The translations under genes and the position numbers were made by a program. DNA of 64,000 nucleotides from Heloderma charlesbogerti. Taxonomy: Eukaryota; Chordata; Lepidosauria; Squamata; Helodermatidae. The stretch covers positions 124,001 to 188,000 of the forward strand of contig JANEZZ010001860.1 of assembly GCA_026122225.1 (NCBI GenBank), given 5' to 3'. Of this stretch, positions 11,401 to 28,740 are shown one piece after another (positions within the stretch are counted from its first letter, which is position 1; each line of letters begins with the position of its first letter). The notes under the pieces are model-generated. The model worked only from the letters and a program-made list of their open reading frames with translations, did not search any database and was not told where the DNA came from.

Positions 11401-12813
11401 AACAATTCAAAAAAGGGCAGGGAATGGGAAAACAACAGCCACGCAGGACTTGATCCTGCATGAGTGTGCCAACCTGGCCTGCATCACAGAGACCTGGCTG
11501 GACAAGACTGGGGGAGTCGATCTCTCCCAGCTTTGCCCAGCTGGGTTCTCCGTGTTGCAGCAGGCAAGACCTGGAGGGTGGAGCGACGGAGTCGCAGTGG
11601 TCTATGGTGATTCTGTCACCCTGTCCAGGTGCCCCACCCCGCAGTCTTCCAGCTGCAAGGGTGTGTATCTGAAGGAGGGAGTTCAGGACAGAACAGGGAT
11701 TCTGTTGGTGTCCTACCCCGCTGCTCAGCAGTCTTCCTTCCGGAGCTACTCGACGTGGCCTTGGGGCTGGTGCGGAGTCAGCGCACCTTGTTGTGCTGGG
11801 GGACTTCAACATACTCAGGAGTGGCTCCGGACTTCATGGCCTCCATGGCAGCCATGGGCCTGTCCCAATTAGTATCTGGCCCCATTCACTCAGCAGAGCA
11901 TGCTTTGGGTCTGGTTTTCTGCGTAGGGTGGGATGATGGTGATCTGGGGGCGGAGGGACTTTCTGTAGTTCCACTGTCGTGGACAGATCACTCACTACCT
12001 GGTGGAGCTTAGCCTTACTGGGACTTGGAGCCTCTGCAGGCGAGGGGGTGGGGGCAATTACGATGGTCCGCCCCAGGTGACTGATGGATCCGGATGGTTT
12101 TCTGATGGCTCTTGGGGATTTTCCCACCACCTCTGCAGGGATTCCGTTGAAGTCTTGATCTCTGGAACGGAGAAATGGCCCAGGCAGTTGACACGATCGC
12201 TCCTGAGTGTCCTCTCCCACGGAGGGGAGCCAAATAAGCCCCTGGTTTTCCAGGGTGCAGCAGCCGATGAAAGGAGTGGGTTGCCGACTAGAGCAACATT
12301 GACGGAAAACTCGGAATGAGTCCAATGAACTACGGGTGGAGCTCATCTGGAAGCCTTCTCTGTGGCAATGAGGGCGGCCAAGGCATCACGCTCCCCTGCC
12401 ACCACTGTGCCTGCTCAAGGTCTCCCAGTGGAGCTGTCTTGGGGGGTCAGAGGCCTGCCATGCCCTGGCTTGCAAGAAGAGGTGGGCCACTAGACAGGCC
12501 GCTGTGACCAATTTGCACAACACTTTGCAAATAAAACCAAGTGTATCTTGTTCCGACTTCGGTGCTGCAGTTGATACCGGTCCAGTGAATGTAACTCTGC
12601 CTCCTGCGTGTCCAGTTCTATGGATACTTTTCCATTTGTACAGCCTGATGATGTGGACAGGGTGCTTGAAGAGGTGAGGCTGGCCCCTGGCTCCTCTTGG
12701 TTTATAAAGCAGCCGGGGGGGACTGGCTGAGTGGGGAAGGGGAGTGGTGAATGGTGCTTTATGGCGAGGTGCGATTCTGTCTTGCCTAAATGAGATAATG
12801 GTAAGACCTTTGT

Positions 12814-12899
12814 CGCTCTGGGAGAGAGCGCAGGACAGGAAGGCCTGGAGTGCTATGGTCCATGGGGTCACGAAGAGTCGGACACGACTGAACAACAAA
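12814..12899 (+). mobile_element. BovB / Sauria-SINE-type 3' tail with perfect target-site duplication
   Basis: An 86-bp insert containing 'catggggtcacgaagagtcg' followed by gacacgactgaacaacaa, the conserved 3' end of BovB (RTE-clade) LINEs that squamate Sauria SINEs share. It is flanked by an exact 11-bp repeat, aagacctttgt, at 12803-12813 and 12900-12910. The 5' end is truncated. Confidence 0.85.
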
Positions 12900-12916
12900 A
12901 AGACCTTTGTGAAAAC

Positions 12917-12934
12917 ACACACACACACACACCC
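12917..12934. repeat. (ac)n microsatellite
   Basis: A run of about nine ac units just after the BovB-type insertion, inside the degenerate L2-type element. Confidence 0.8.
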
Positions 12935-14199
12935 CTCCGAACCCCACTGTACTGGATAATTTCTGGCCAGCCTCCAAAAATCTATTCTTGGGCCAGGTGC
13001 TGGAGCGTGTAGCGACTTCTCAGCTCCAGGAATTTCTGGATGAGGTAGATTCTCTAGATCCATTTCAATCTGGCTTCAGGCCTGGTTATGGGATAGAGAC
13101 TGCTTTGGTCACCTTGGTGGGTGATCTACACCAGAACCTGGACAGGGGGAGCGTATCCCTGTTGGGTCTGCTGGACCTCTTGGCGGCTTTCGGTACTATT
13201 GACCATGGTATCCTGGGGTGTCTGTCCAAGATGGGACTGGGAGGCACTGTTACATGGTGGCTCTGGCCCTTTTTGGCGGGCCGATCTCAGAAGGCAGCGC
13301 TGGAGGATTCCCGTTCGACACGGTGGCCACTGGCTGGTGGAGTCCCTCAGAGTTCCATCTCATCCCCCATGCTATCTAACAGCTACCTGAAACCACTGGG
13401 AGAGATTGTCCGGCGCTCTGGGGTTTGGTGACACCAGTATGCTGATGACACCCAATGCTGATGTCTCTCTTTTCCATCTAAATCCAAGGAAGTTGTTCTG
13501 CTCCTAAATCAGTGCCTGATGTCAGTGATGGGCTAACTGAAGGGAAACAAATTGAAGCTCAATCCAGACAAGACAGAGGTGCTTTTAGTCTGCTGCTCCA
13601 CCCCACCTTCGCCATCCTCCCCTGACCAATTTTTGCTTGTTTGTTCTGTTTTGTTATCCCGGCAGGACCCTCCTGGGGTTTTCAAGAGCAGAAGGGCAGG
13701 CAGAAATTCATCAGGCCAAACCTTCCCGATGCACCTGCAGAGTCGCATAACTCTTCCTGAGATGGGCTCTGCGCCTTCAAGAGCTGAACGACAGGCGGGC
13801 AACTAACTAACAGCCGCAGCATGATCCTGGCTTCGAGATTCGTGCTGAATTTCTGCCCGCCGCTTGGCCATTCAACGCCCCCTCTGGGCTCCAGCCTGAC
13901 CGACCCCGCAAACCCCTGGCTCCCACGGCGCGGTTCGGCCCCCCACAGCCCCGGGGCGCGCGGATTTCCTCGCTCCGTCCATGCCGCTCTCCGGCGAGCG
14001 GCCCTCTTCCCTTGCCGCCCCCCGCGGCGGCAGGCGCCCGAGCGCGCGCGTTCGCGGAGGATTCCCGGCTCCCGAGGGGCGGGACAGCGCCGGCCCTCCC
14101 TGGGGCAGGCAGGAGCTCGGCAGGGGCAGGCCCGGCACAGCCCGAAGGCGCCGCGCCGCCGCAAGGAGGGGTCCCCGGGCCGCGGCGAGAGGGGCCGGC

Positions 14200-14736
14200 C
14201 GCGCGGGGGCGGGGGCGGGGGGGCGCGGCCCACGCCAAGGCGGGGCGGGGGCGCGGCCCGCAGCGGGCGGGCTCCCCCGGCCAGCCCGCCGGCCTCCCCG
14301 GCGCCCGCTCTCCGCCGCGCGGCCTCTTCCGGCCTCTCTTAGTCGGTGCTTCCTTCTCGTGGTCTCTGGGGAGGGCGGGAATCTGGCCGCTCCCCGGCCC
14401 TGCTGCTCCTCCCCTCCCCTTCCTCTCACTTCCCCCCTCTCGAGCTGAGCGACTTGGTCTCTCCCGCCCCTCCCCCCGCCCCCCCCTCGGGGAGTCGTTT
14501 CGGACGCGTCCGGCTCTGGGCGCGGCGCTGGAGCCGCATCACCAGGGCCGGGTGGGGCAGGATCGCTCCGCGCGCCCAGGAGTCAAGTCCCGGCCTCCGC
14601 CGCGCGCTCGGGAAGCCACAGCAGGCGCGGCAGAGCGGGATCCTTCCGCCCCTGGAGCAGCGGGAACGAGTCCGCCGCCCCCACCCCTCTCCCCCCATCC
14701 CCAAGGCGGCGGCGGCGGGCGGCGCTGCTGCAGCAG
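14200..14736 (+). other. GNB2: GNB2 untranslated exon 1 (5' boundary unknown)
   Basis: The 3' end is a consensus splice donor, CAG|GTACGTG, with the last exon base at 14736, inside the CpG island and before a run of GGC repeats. Family knowledge: GNB genes have a non-coding first exon with the ATG in exon 2. Exon 2 has a good acceptor at 21494-21495 after a pyrimidine-rich tract (gggctttccctttcccactc), so its 5' UTR part would be 21496-21550; a second possible acceptor is the CAG at 21521-21523. The transcription start cannot be fixed from sequence and the start given is nominal. There is no convincing TATA box. Confidence 0.65.
14205..14262 (+). promoter_or_regulatory. Cluster of GC boxes (Sp1/KLF-type)
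   Basis: Several overlapping GGGGCGGGG-type sites occur within about 60 bp (gggggcgggggcggggg, then ggcggggcgggggcg). They lie about 0.5 kb upstream of the exon 1 donor. Such clusters are typical of TATA-less CpG-island promoters; use by Sp1 or KLF factors is inferred. Confidence 0.55.
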
Positions 14737-16179
14737 GTACGTGGGGGCCGCGGGCGGGCGGGCTGGATCTGGGATTTCCCCTCCTCTTCCTCCGCCTTCC
14801 TTGCTTCGCCCTCTGCCCCACTGCCAGCATCCTCCAAGCAAAACGCCTCCCGCCCCTCGCAGTGCACCTTCGGAAGCCCCCCCGCCCTAGAGCAGCTCTC
14901 TTCCCCCATTGCGCAGGGCCCGGCGGGCCGCCCCGTTGCACAATCGCAGGGAGCCCCATCGCGATCCCCTCCCTTAGCACCCCCCGGGGAAGAAGCACCC
15001 TGTCTCTGTATTGCAACCCCATTCGGGCTCCCCCTTTTATTTTTAACCCTCGGCCACCGCCGAGGGCCCTCTCCCCCGTATCGCTGTCCTCCCTTAGCAA
15101 CCGACCCCGCCAGGAATCCCCCCTGGCAACCTCCTCTTCCTCTGCACCCCCCCCCCGACTGCCACTTCTTGGATGCTCATTCCTGTCGCCCCCCACCCGC
15201 CCTCTGGGCAGCCCTTCCTTTCTGCCCCTCCCCAAAAGAGGTGCCCTTAGAGACCAGCCCTTGCAGGCTTCCTCTGGCGGAGACGCCCCCCCCCCGCCAA
15301 TAAAGAGCCAGGGGTCTTCATAGACAAACAGGCCCCACTTTTCATCCTGAAATAGATAGGGCAAAGACGCCCCCTGCCCTCCCCCAATTGAACCCCCCAC
15401 CCTGTGACTTCCCGGAGCCCTCCCCACTTGAACCATTTATTCCCCCAGCAGAGAGGCAGATCCCCCCTCCCATTCCGTAGAAGATCTCTCCCCGCTTCTC
15501 TTTGGGGCCTCTGTTGCCCCTCCCCTTGAAATCCATGGGGTGGCTACCAGAGATGGGTGCCTCTTCCCAAGCCTGGGGAGCCAGGACGCCTGAGGTCTCT
15601 GGCACAGAAGAGGGGCCTAGAGAGAGTGGGGGAGGGGGAGCCCGGACACCTGGGTTTTCTGGATAACAAGAGGGCGGGGTGTGTATTTCCAAGTTAGAGA
15701 AAAGGGAGTAACTCTGACTGGCCCTGGGGACAGAGCGGAAGGCAGAGCCAGGATGCCTGGGCTCCCCGAGGGCAGTGTCTGTTGGGGCCAGGCAGACATG
15801 CTGGTGGCCAGGCCTCCTGGGTCCCTCGTCTGGGCATGTCCCTTTCCCAGGCTGCAGGGAAGGAGCAGCTGTAGGTTCCCCCGGAGGCCCCTAGTGTGTA
15901 ATGAACTTGTCTGGAGACCTTAATCGCACACAGATTGGCCTGGCGAGCTTTGGCTCCCACAGCTCTACGCTTGGAGGGACGGGGAAGACGCCCCCCTCCT
16001 TGCCCAGAGGGGTGCCGTGGAGGTAGGGTGGAGGAGGACAGGCGCAGCACTCCTGGGGGCAGGGGGGGGTTGAGAGATCGGGGGGCCTCGCCTGGGTGTT
16101 TGCTGAGCTCTGACGGCCCTCGGTGTCTTGGGCATGGATCCCCGCCTCCCCTCCAGTTCATCCTCTTAATGAGGACCAT

Positions 16180-16290
16180 TGGGCAGTTTTCCCTTATCCC
16201 CATTTTTCAGATTTGGGGAGCGGAAATGGGTCTGAGTTGCTGAAGGTCACCCAGTGAAGTGTTAGGATGGGATCTGAGTCAAACCACTGG
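16180..16290 (+). mobile_element. MIR-like SINE fragment
   Basis: The order 'cttatccccatttttcagat', gaggtcacccagtgaagtg-like core and 'gggatctgagtc' matches the core of MIR-type SINEs. It is short and diverged, in GNB2 intron 1. Confidence 0.55.
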
Positions 16291-17080
16291 GCAGTGCTAC
16301 CAGCTCAGTGTCTGCTCAAAAGAGCATTCTGCTCATGTTGTTGGTTCATGTTGCTCTGTGGTCGCATTCAGCTGGGGGGCTGACCGTAAAGGCTCCTCGG
16401 GTGCCTTCCTGTGGCCCCGTGAACCCCACTGGCGAGGGGAGTTTGCAAGGGTGCGTCCTGAAAGCGGGGCTTCTGGGGAAGGTGGAGCCTGCCTGCAAGG
16501 CGCAGTGGGGTGACACGTCTCTCAGGTTCATCCTTCCAGTGTGGATTTGATGCCCTCCTTTCTGTTGTCTGTACAGCACCTAGCGCAGTGTGGATGCTAA
16601 ATGTCTGTTGAGCGTTACGAGCAGAACAGGGAGGCATGCCGTGACAGGCCGTTTGGAAAGGGAGGCCCTTCTACATTGCAGGGAGCGTGTCAGGGGTCTT
16701 CCCAGGATGTCTGGGTCCCATCTGGGCTGAAGCCCCATAAACTGGCGAGTGGGGCCCATGCAGAGACTTTGGAATTCTTGGCAGGCTTTCCTTCTTCCTC
16801 CCACCTGTACTGACTCTGGATCTTGTGAGCCCCCCCAATGGAACCCAGGCATCCTGGTTGGCAGCCCCTTCCCATCTCCCAACACACCCCATGGTCCTTA
16901 TCGCACACCCAGGAGACCTGGCAGCACCTGAACCCGGACCCCTCTTAAACTTGAGGGCGGAAACCCAGGAGATCTGGCTGTGGATGTGTCCAGGAAGGGA
17001 GGGCCTCTGTTGTTTTTCATGATGTCGACGACCGGAGAGAGAACTGAAACTGGTGAATGGGCTTGCTTCGTGCTATAAAC

Positions 17081-17215
17081 CAGCCTTCCCTAACCTGGCG
17101 CCCTCCGGATGTGTTGGAATACAACTCCCATCATTCCCAGCCAGCACAGCTGCTGGCCGAGAATGATGGGAGTTGTATACCAACACATCCGGAGGGCGCC
17201 AGGTTAGCGAGGCTG
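17081..17215. mobile_element. Palindromic hAT-like MITE (best copy)
   Basis: A 135-bp element whose arms of about 60 bp are almost perfect inverted repeats: the left starts CAGCCTTCCCTAACCTGG and the right ends CCAGGTTAGCGAGGCTG. Flanking octamers ctataaac and gtataaat agree at 6 of 8 positions, and 8 bp is the hAT target-site length. Confidence 0.8.
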
Positions 17216-18434
17216 GTATAAATAGCTAGTGATAGAATGGCACAGTTTGATAGATGGATGGAGAGACTGTGATCCCTTGGTCCCCTTTCTGTAATATGGC
17301 AAATTGGGGCAAAAGAGGTCCACTTCTTTGATTTGGCCCTCTCTTGCTTTGGAGATGGGGGGCACATTCAGTTCTCTCCCCCAACCTTTTAGAGGGCATC
17401 ACATTTAGAGGGAAACAGCTACTGGCAACAGCCCCCCACCCCAGACAAGCCTGCCCTTCGCCTCTAGGGCACTCTGCTTTTTAACCCCTGCCCCCAACTC
17501 TTCTTGGCCTTGTCATCTGCCCTCTGGGGTGCAATTAAGTAATTTGGTGTATCGGCACCTCTTGCTTCTGTCACTTTTGGGGGGGGTTTGGCGTGAGGCC
17601 AAGACAGGACGTGCAAGGGCATTTGCTGTTCGGAAGCGCTATATATAGCTGGCGTCAATATTGGTGTCCTTAGTGATGCATTTGTAACTGGCGGACGCGT
17701 GTGAGTTGTTCTGGAAGCTGTTGGTAGTCGTGGCTCCAGGGGAATCTAGAGAGAAAACCCTAATAAAAATGGGCCTGATAAAAATGGGTGGATTTCTAGT
17801 CCTCGTGGTCAGAGAGAGAGAAGCCCGAAAAATGGCAGGAGTTTGAGTGGGTCTCTGGAGCAATTCACAAACGTTCCCCGCTGATCCTGAAATATTAGAG
17901 CAGGATACTCCCAGCATCCCTTGATGCCTTCATCTCTTGCATCTAGAACTTATGCAAAAGAGGTCCATGCCTACTTTAGTTGCAGAGTTGGAATTAGCAA
18001 AGGGCACTTGCTGAAGGCCGTTCCTGGTGTTGCCCTCTCAGCCAGCCTCTTGTCCTCTGTCAAGGATGTTGTCTGCCTTTCAGGTGTGTGTGAAGTTTGA
18101 ATAATAGTAATAACAGTAATTGCTACTACTTGTTGTTGTTAACAATCATAATATCATCATCATCTGGCTCAGGGTGCTACAGCAGAGGAACTGGAGCATG
18201 TAGGCAGGCGCTCCCGGTTAGTGAATTTGCGGAATGCAAGGATCTTGTCTTCGGGGCATGAATGGCCCCTACTCGAGATCATGGAATCTGGGTTTACTCA
18301 TTGCTCCTTAGTGCGCTTCAGTTATGTGTTACAGTTAGGGTAATTAAGAGCATCCCCGCCTGCCCACCACACACACACTTTGAGCGCATCCTTATGGATA
18401 AGGGGCAGGATTTGTGCTGTTGGTTGAAAGCTAT

Positions 18435-18502
18435 GCTGGTGGGGGGATCATGGGAGTTGTAGCCCAGCACATCTGGAGGGCACCAGGTTGGGGAAGGCTG
18501 CA
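18435..18502. mobile_element. Single arm of the palindromic MITE
   Basis: Contains 'gggagttgtagcccagcaca' followed by tctggagggcaccaggttgggg. Only the right arm is present. Confidence 0.7.
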
Positions 18503-20069
18503 ATATAGAATCAGAAGCAATGAAGTGGGAAGGGTGGTTCTCCCCCGCCCCCTTTTTTGAGGAGGGAGGCACATCCCTTTGTGAGTCCGACGTCAAAGCA
18601 AGTCTATGCTGGCGGGTGTCTGCCTCCTTTCCTTCTGCTGGAACAGCACCGCTCACTGTCTGAGGCTCTCCCACCCTGCTGTTGTCCCTCTCACCAGCCC
18701 CACAGCCCCGTTTGATCCACCCCAGGAGAAGCCTGGTGAGCAGGGCTTGTAGACACAGGAAACCCACGGCCCCACAGCAAACCATCAGAGAGGACTGCGG
18801 CTTCCTGTGGTGAAGCATTAAAAGCTTGTGTTGCTCCCTGTGTGTGTGGGGGGGGGGGGACTTTCTGGCTGGGAAGCTTCCTCCCCTTCCCATGACTGCC
18901 CTGGACAACCTGGGCCTCTTGGCTTCCACCTGCACGGTCTGCTCTGAGCCCCTAGGTGAGGAGGAGCCAGGAATCCTGTCTCACAACTTCCTGCTGTGCC
19001 TGGGTTCCCCTCCCGAGAGAACCCAGGAGTCCGAACCCAGGAGTCCGGGCTCCTTTTCTTCAAACCCACAAAATATGGTTCCCTCTCTGGAGCTGTTTTT
19101 AATCCCCCCTGTCCATCCAGTGCCTGAGGTGCCACCACGTAAGCCTGCCATGATCTCCTCGTTTACACTTGAGGAGATTTGCGTTCTTTTTCTTAATGCA
19201 CTTTCCCCAATGAAGCAAATGGGATTAGCGATTATGGCTTTGCATGCTGTGGACTCGATTCTGGGTGGGAATATAAGCCCGTTTCAGAGGCTGCCCTGAG
19301 GCCTGATCCCTGGAGCATCTCTGTCCCCACATTTGAATGGGACCAGCCTGGAGGAGGAGCAGCCCCCGTTGTGGACCTGCAGCTTCCTTCTCCCCTTTCC
19401 CTTTCCTCCCTCAGTCCCAAATACATCTTGGCCTTGGATTTTTCACATCCCGTTACCAAGGCAACCAAGGGTCTGATTGCCATAGCAACACCTTTACCTC
19501 TGCTTTTTGGCTTCCCTCACTGGCAACCCTGCTCTGTTCTGTGAAATGGCTGGCCTGGTTGGGCAGAGATGGAGCTGTCAGCTGGAATCTCACAAACTCG
19601 GGCGAGCTGCTCTCTTCCTCTGCTCCCCTGGCCCCCGTCTTTTCCTCAGGATGATAATATCAGCCTAATGTACGGGGGGATTGCAAAAAGTATGAGAAGA
19701 TCCATGTATGGGCAGTGATTTGAACATTTGAAAGCAGTGTATACATGCAAAGTATTTCATTGTTTTTTAAAAATTATTACTAATCCTGGGTTCTCTAGGA
19801 GAGGAGTGGGAGTGCACAGGCAGTGCCACGTCTCCTGTACTTACTCTGCACTTAATTCCCTTCCCAAGTTCTCCTTTGCAATTTATACGAAGGAAGTCGA
19901 ACTCTGTGAGCTATGGAAGCGACACACAATCCCGGCCCCCCAGTATTTGGGTATATTTTACATAAATCTGCTGCTATTAACTGGTGTGGCATGGCAGAAG
20001 GCAGGTGGCTCTGTAATCTGCCCTTCATTTTTTTTGAAGTTTTTTCCCCCACCTCAAGTGTCTGAAGCT

Positions 20070-21060
20070 TTTATTTATTTACATAATTTATATATTGCCC
20101 AGTTAAAAATATCCTCTGTGGCAGTTAACAATACATGTTCAGGGTTCCACCCTTCAAGGTAGCCTTTAAATAATTAGGTGGATAATTAGATTGAAGTTAA
20201 AAGCCATAAAGCAATCAACAAGAGTCCTTAAAATCAAATAGAATAAAAACTAACCACAGTACAAACTTAATAAATAAAAATAAAATTGGCAATAGAGTGA
20301 TGTGGGGTGGAAAGTTTTCCGAAATGGAAAATTTTCCAGTGCTATATTTTCCCTCAGAAAATTTTCCATTTCATAAACTCATTATTAACAATGACTGGAT
20401 GCCAATTGCGAAAACAATTTCAGGCAAGCTTGGCAGTTTGTTTTGATTGATAGATAGATAGATAGATACACACACAATCACCTGCCTTTTCTTCAGGGAG
20501 CCCAAGGCAGCATATGTGGGTGTCCCCATCTCCATTTCATCCTCACAACAACCCTGTGAGGTAGGCTAGGCTGAGAGTTGGTCACTAGCCCAAAGTCATC
20601 CTCAGCTCCATGGCTGAGTGGGGACTTGAACCCGGCTCATCGCTAGCAACGTTAAAACAGCAGAGCTAAAGACCCTGAAGATCTTGAAATGTCCAGGAAG
20701 AGAAAAGGTACTGTTAATAATGAACATATGATGCGGAGTGCCAGGTGAGGCTCTGTAGGGAGGCCGTTCCAGAGCTGGGAGCCTGACAAGGGCCCCGATG
20801 AAGATCTGAGGGTCTGGGGAGCTAAATATGGAAGGAGGCCCTCTGTCAGGTGCCCTGGCCCCAAGCCATTTAGGGCTTGAGAGACTGGATGGCAAGACTT
20901 TGGATTGGGCCTGGAAACGGAGCGGCAGCTAGCGCCGATGAAAGCAGAGGGGTGTTGTCGGGTCCTGTTGGCCAGCCCCAGTGAACCACCTCGCTGCCCT
21001 ATCTGGGGCCTTTTTTAAGGGCAGCACCATGGATGAGGCATGGCAGTAATCCAAATAGGA
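20070..21060 (-). mobile_element. Antisense LINE/SINE cluster in GNB2 intron 1
   Basis: AT-rich tail at 20,070-20,290; SINE-like stretch at 20,495-20,645 (aaccctgtgaggtaggctagg, then gggacttgaacccggc, resembling tRNA/MIR-type SINEs); antisense L2-type C-terminal region at 20,740-21,060 ('ccctggccccaagccattta'). The (gata)n array lies at about 20,448-20,468. Confidence 0.5.
20448..20468. repeat. (gata)n microsatellite
   Basis: About five gata units followed by a short (ac)n run. Confidence 0.85.
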
Positions 21061-21550
21061 GCTTTCAAGCCTACTGTATTGAAAAGTCTTCAAGTGCTAG
21101 AAACTTTCTTCTTTGAACACAAAAGCTGATAACCAATAATAGTCTCTGTCTCAGTGGCTTGGGAGCAGGAAGGGAATCGAGTACTTGGCTTGAGCTTGGA
21201 AGATTTCAAACCACAGTGTGGCCTCTCCTGTTGATAAAATGTCTATCGGTGGCTGGATTGTAAAGCAGCTTTGTAAACAGTGTTACACCCTTAATGGGGT
21301 GGATGGAAGCCAGGGCTCCAAGTGGCCAGGGGATAAGACCAAGGAGCTTGCTTCCTCCACTGGGGCCTCAGTGCCTCATCCGTCACGTGCATAGCTGCTC
21401 ATTCTCTTTGGCCTCCCGCAAGGGGCACGGGGGGCTCAGGCCAAGGGCACGTGCAGCAAAGGCTAATGGGCTTTCCCTTTCCCACTCCGGAGCAGGATTG
21501 TGGCTGAGTGAGTGGGGCTGCAGGCCACGCCCCCTGCGCCAAAACCCGCC

Positions 21551-28511
<6,961 letters not shown>

Positions 28512-28740
28512 CCCCCTTCTCGCCTGCGCTGCCTTGTGGGGGGAGGGGGCCCCAGAAAGGGCACCCCTCCATGTCCCTGTAATCCAGTCTCTGTCCCTCC
28601 TGCCTCCAGGGGCTGTGGCCTTGAATCTCTCTCCTTCCTTCCCTCTCTGGGCTGCCCTCCCTCCACACACAATATTTTTCTTTTTCTGCTCTGATTTAAA
28701 AACGTTCCGACCAAGCCTGGCTTTGCAGCTGCAATATGAC
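28512..28740 (+). other. GNB2: GNB2 3' UTR (end uncertain)
   Basis: Sequence directly after the GNB2 stop. It is CT-rich and ends in an AT-rich block (aatatttttc, gatttaaaaacg) at about 28,670-28,705, the likeliest cleavage region. No AATAAA or ATTAAA was seen on this strand between the stop and about 29.7 kb, so a variant signal is probably used and the end given is a guess. Confidence 0.45.

Larger units (their letters stand above)
11400..13610 (+). mobile_element. Second L2-type LINE, degenerate and 3'-truncated
   Basis: Sense copy with endonuclease remnants (ANLACITETWLDKTGG, SDGVAVVYGD), a VPLSWTDHS-type motif near 11,990, and reverse-transcriptase remnants in 12,988-13,431 (FQSGFRPGYGIETAL, LLDLLAAFGTIDHGILG, GVPQSSISSPML). 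The YADDTQ motif at 13,437 is reached only after a frame change. The sequence stops at KLNPDKTEVLLVC (about 13,600), losing the C-terminus and tail. It carries many frameshifts and a BovB-type insertion at 12,814-12,899. Confidence 0.82.
13800..15300. promoter_or_regulatory. CpG island / GNB2 promoter region
   Basis: Composition changes sharply at about 13.8 kb to very high GC with dense CpG, then fades to a CT-rich, CpG-poorer stretch by about 15.3 kb. Long open frames on both strands here are by-products of the GC content (few stop codons), not genes. The island surrounds the splice donor of GNB2 exon 1, so it is read as a TATA-less housekeeping promoter. Its left edge lies only about 200 bp from the remains of an L2-type LINE. 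Confidence 0.8.
14737..21495 (+). other. GNB2: GNB2 intron 1 (contents described)
   Basis: A 6.8-kb intron with no coding sequence that I can support. From left to right: GC/CT-rich island shoulder to about 15.5 kb; unassigned sequence; a MIR-like SINE at about 16,180-16,290; a complete palindromic MITE at 17,081-17,215; one MITE arm at 18,435-18,502; a low-complexity (taa/ttg/atc)n patch at 18,100-18,165; an AT-rich LINE-tail segment at 20,070-20,290; a GATA microsatellite at about 20,448-20,468; a SINE-like stretch at 20,495-20,645; and an antisense L2-type fragment at 20,740-21,060. Confidence 0.6.

Noticed and set aside
13807..15436. Several long overlapping open frames on both strands (up to 336 codons)
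   Set aside because: They lie in the CpG island, where high GC depletes stop codons. Their translations are low-complexity (Pro/Arg/Gly/Ala/Ser) and overlap on opposite strands, with no motif.
20615..20645. Possible tRNA gene remnant (gggacttgaacccggc)
   Set aside because: Only a B-box-like stretch is visible, with no cloverleaf. It fits a SINE fragment.
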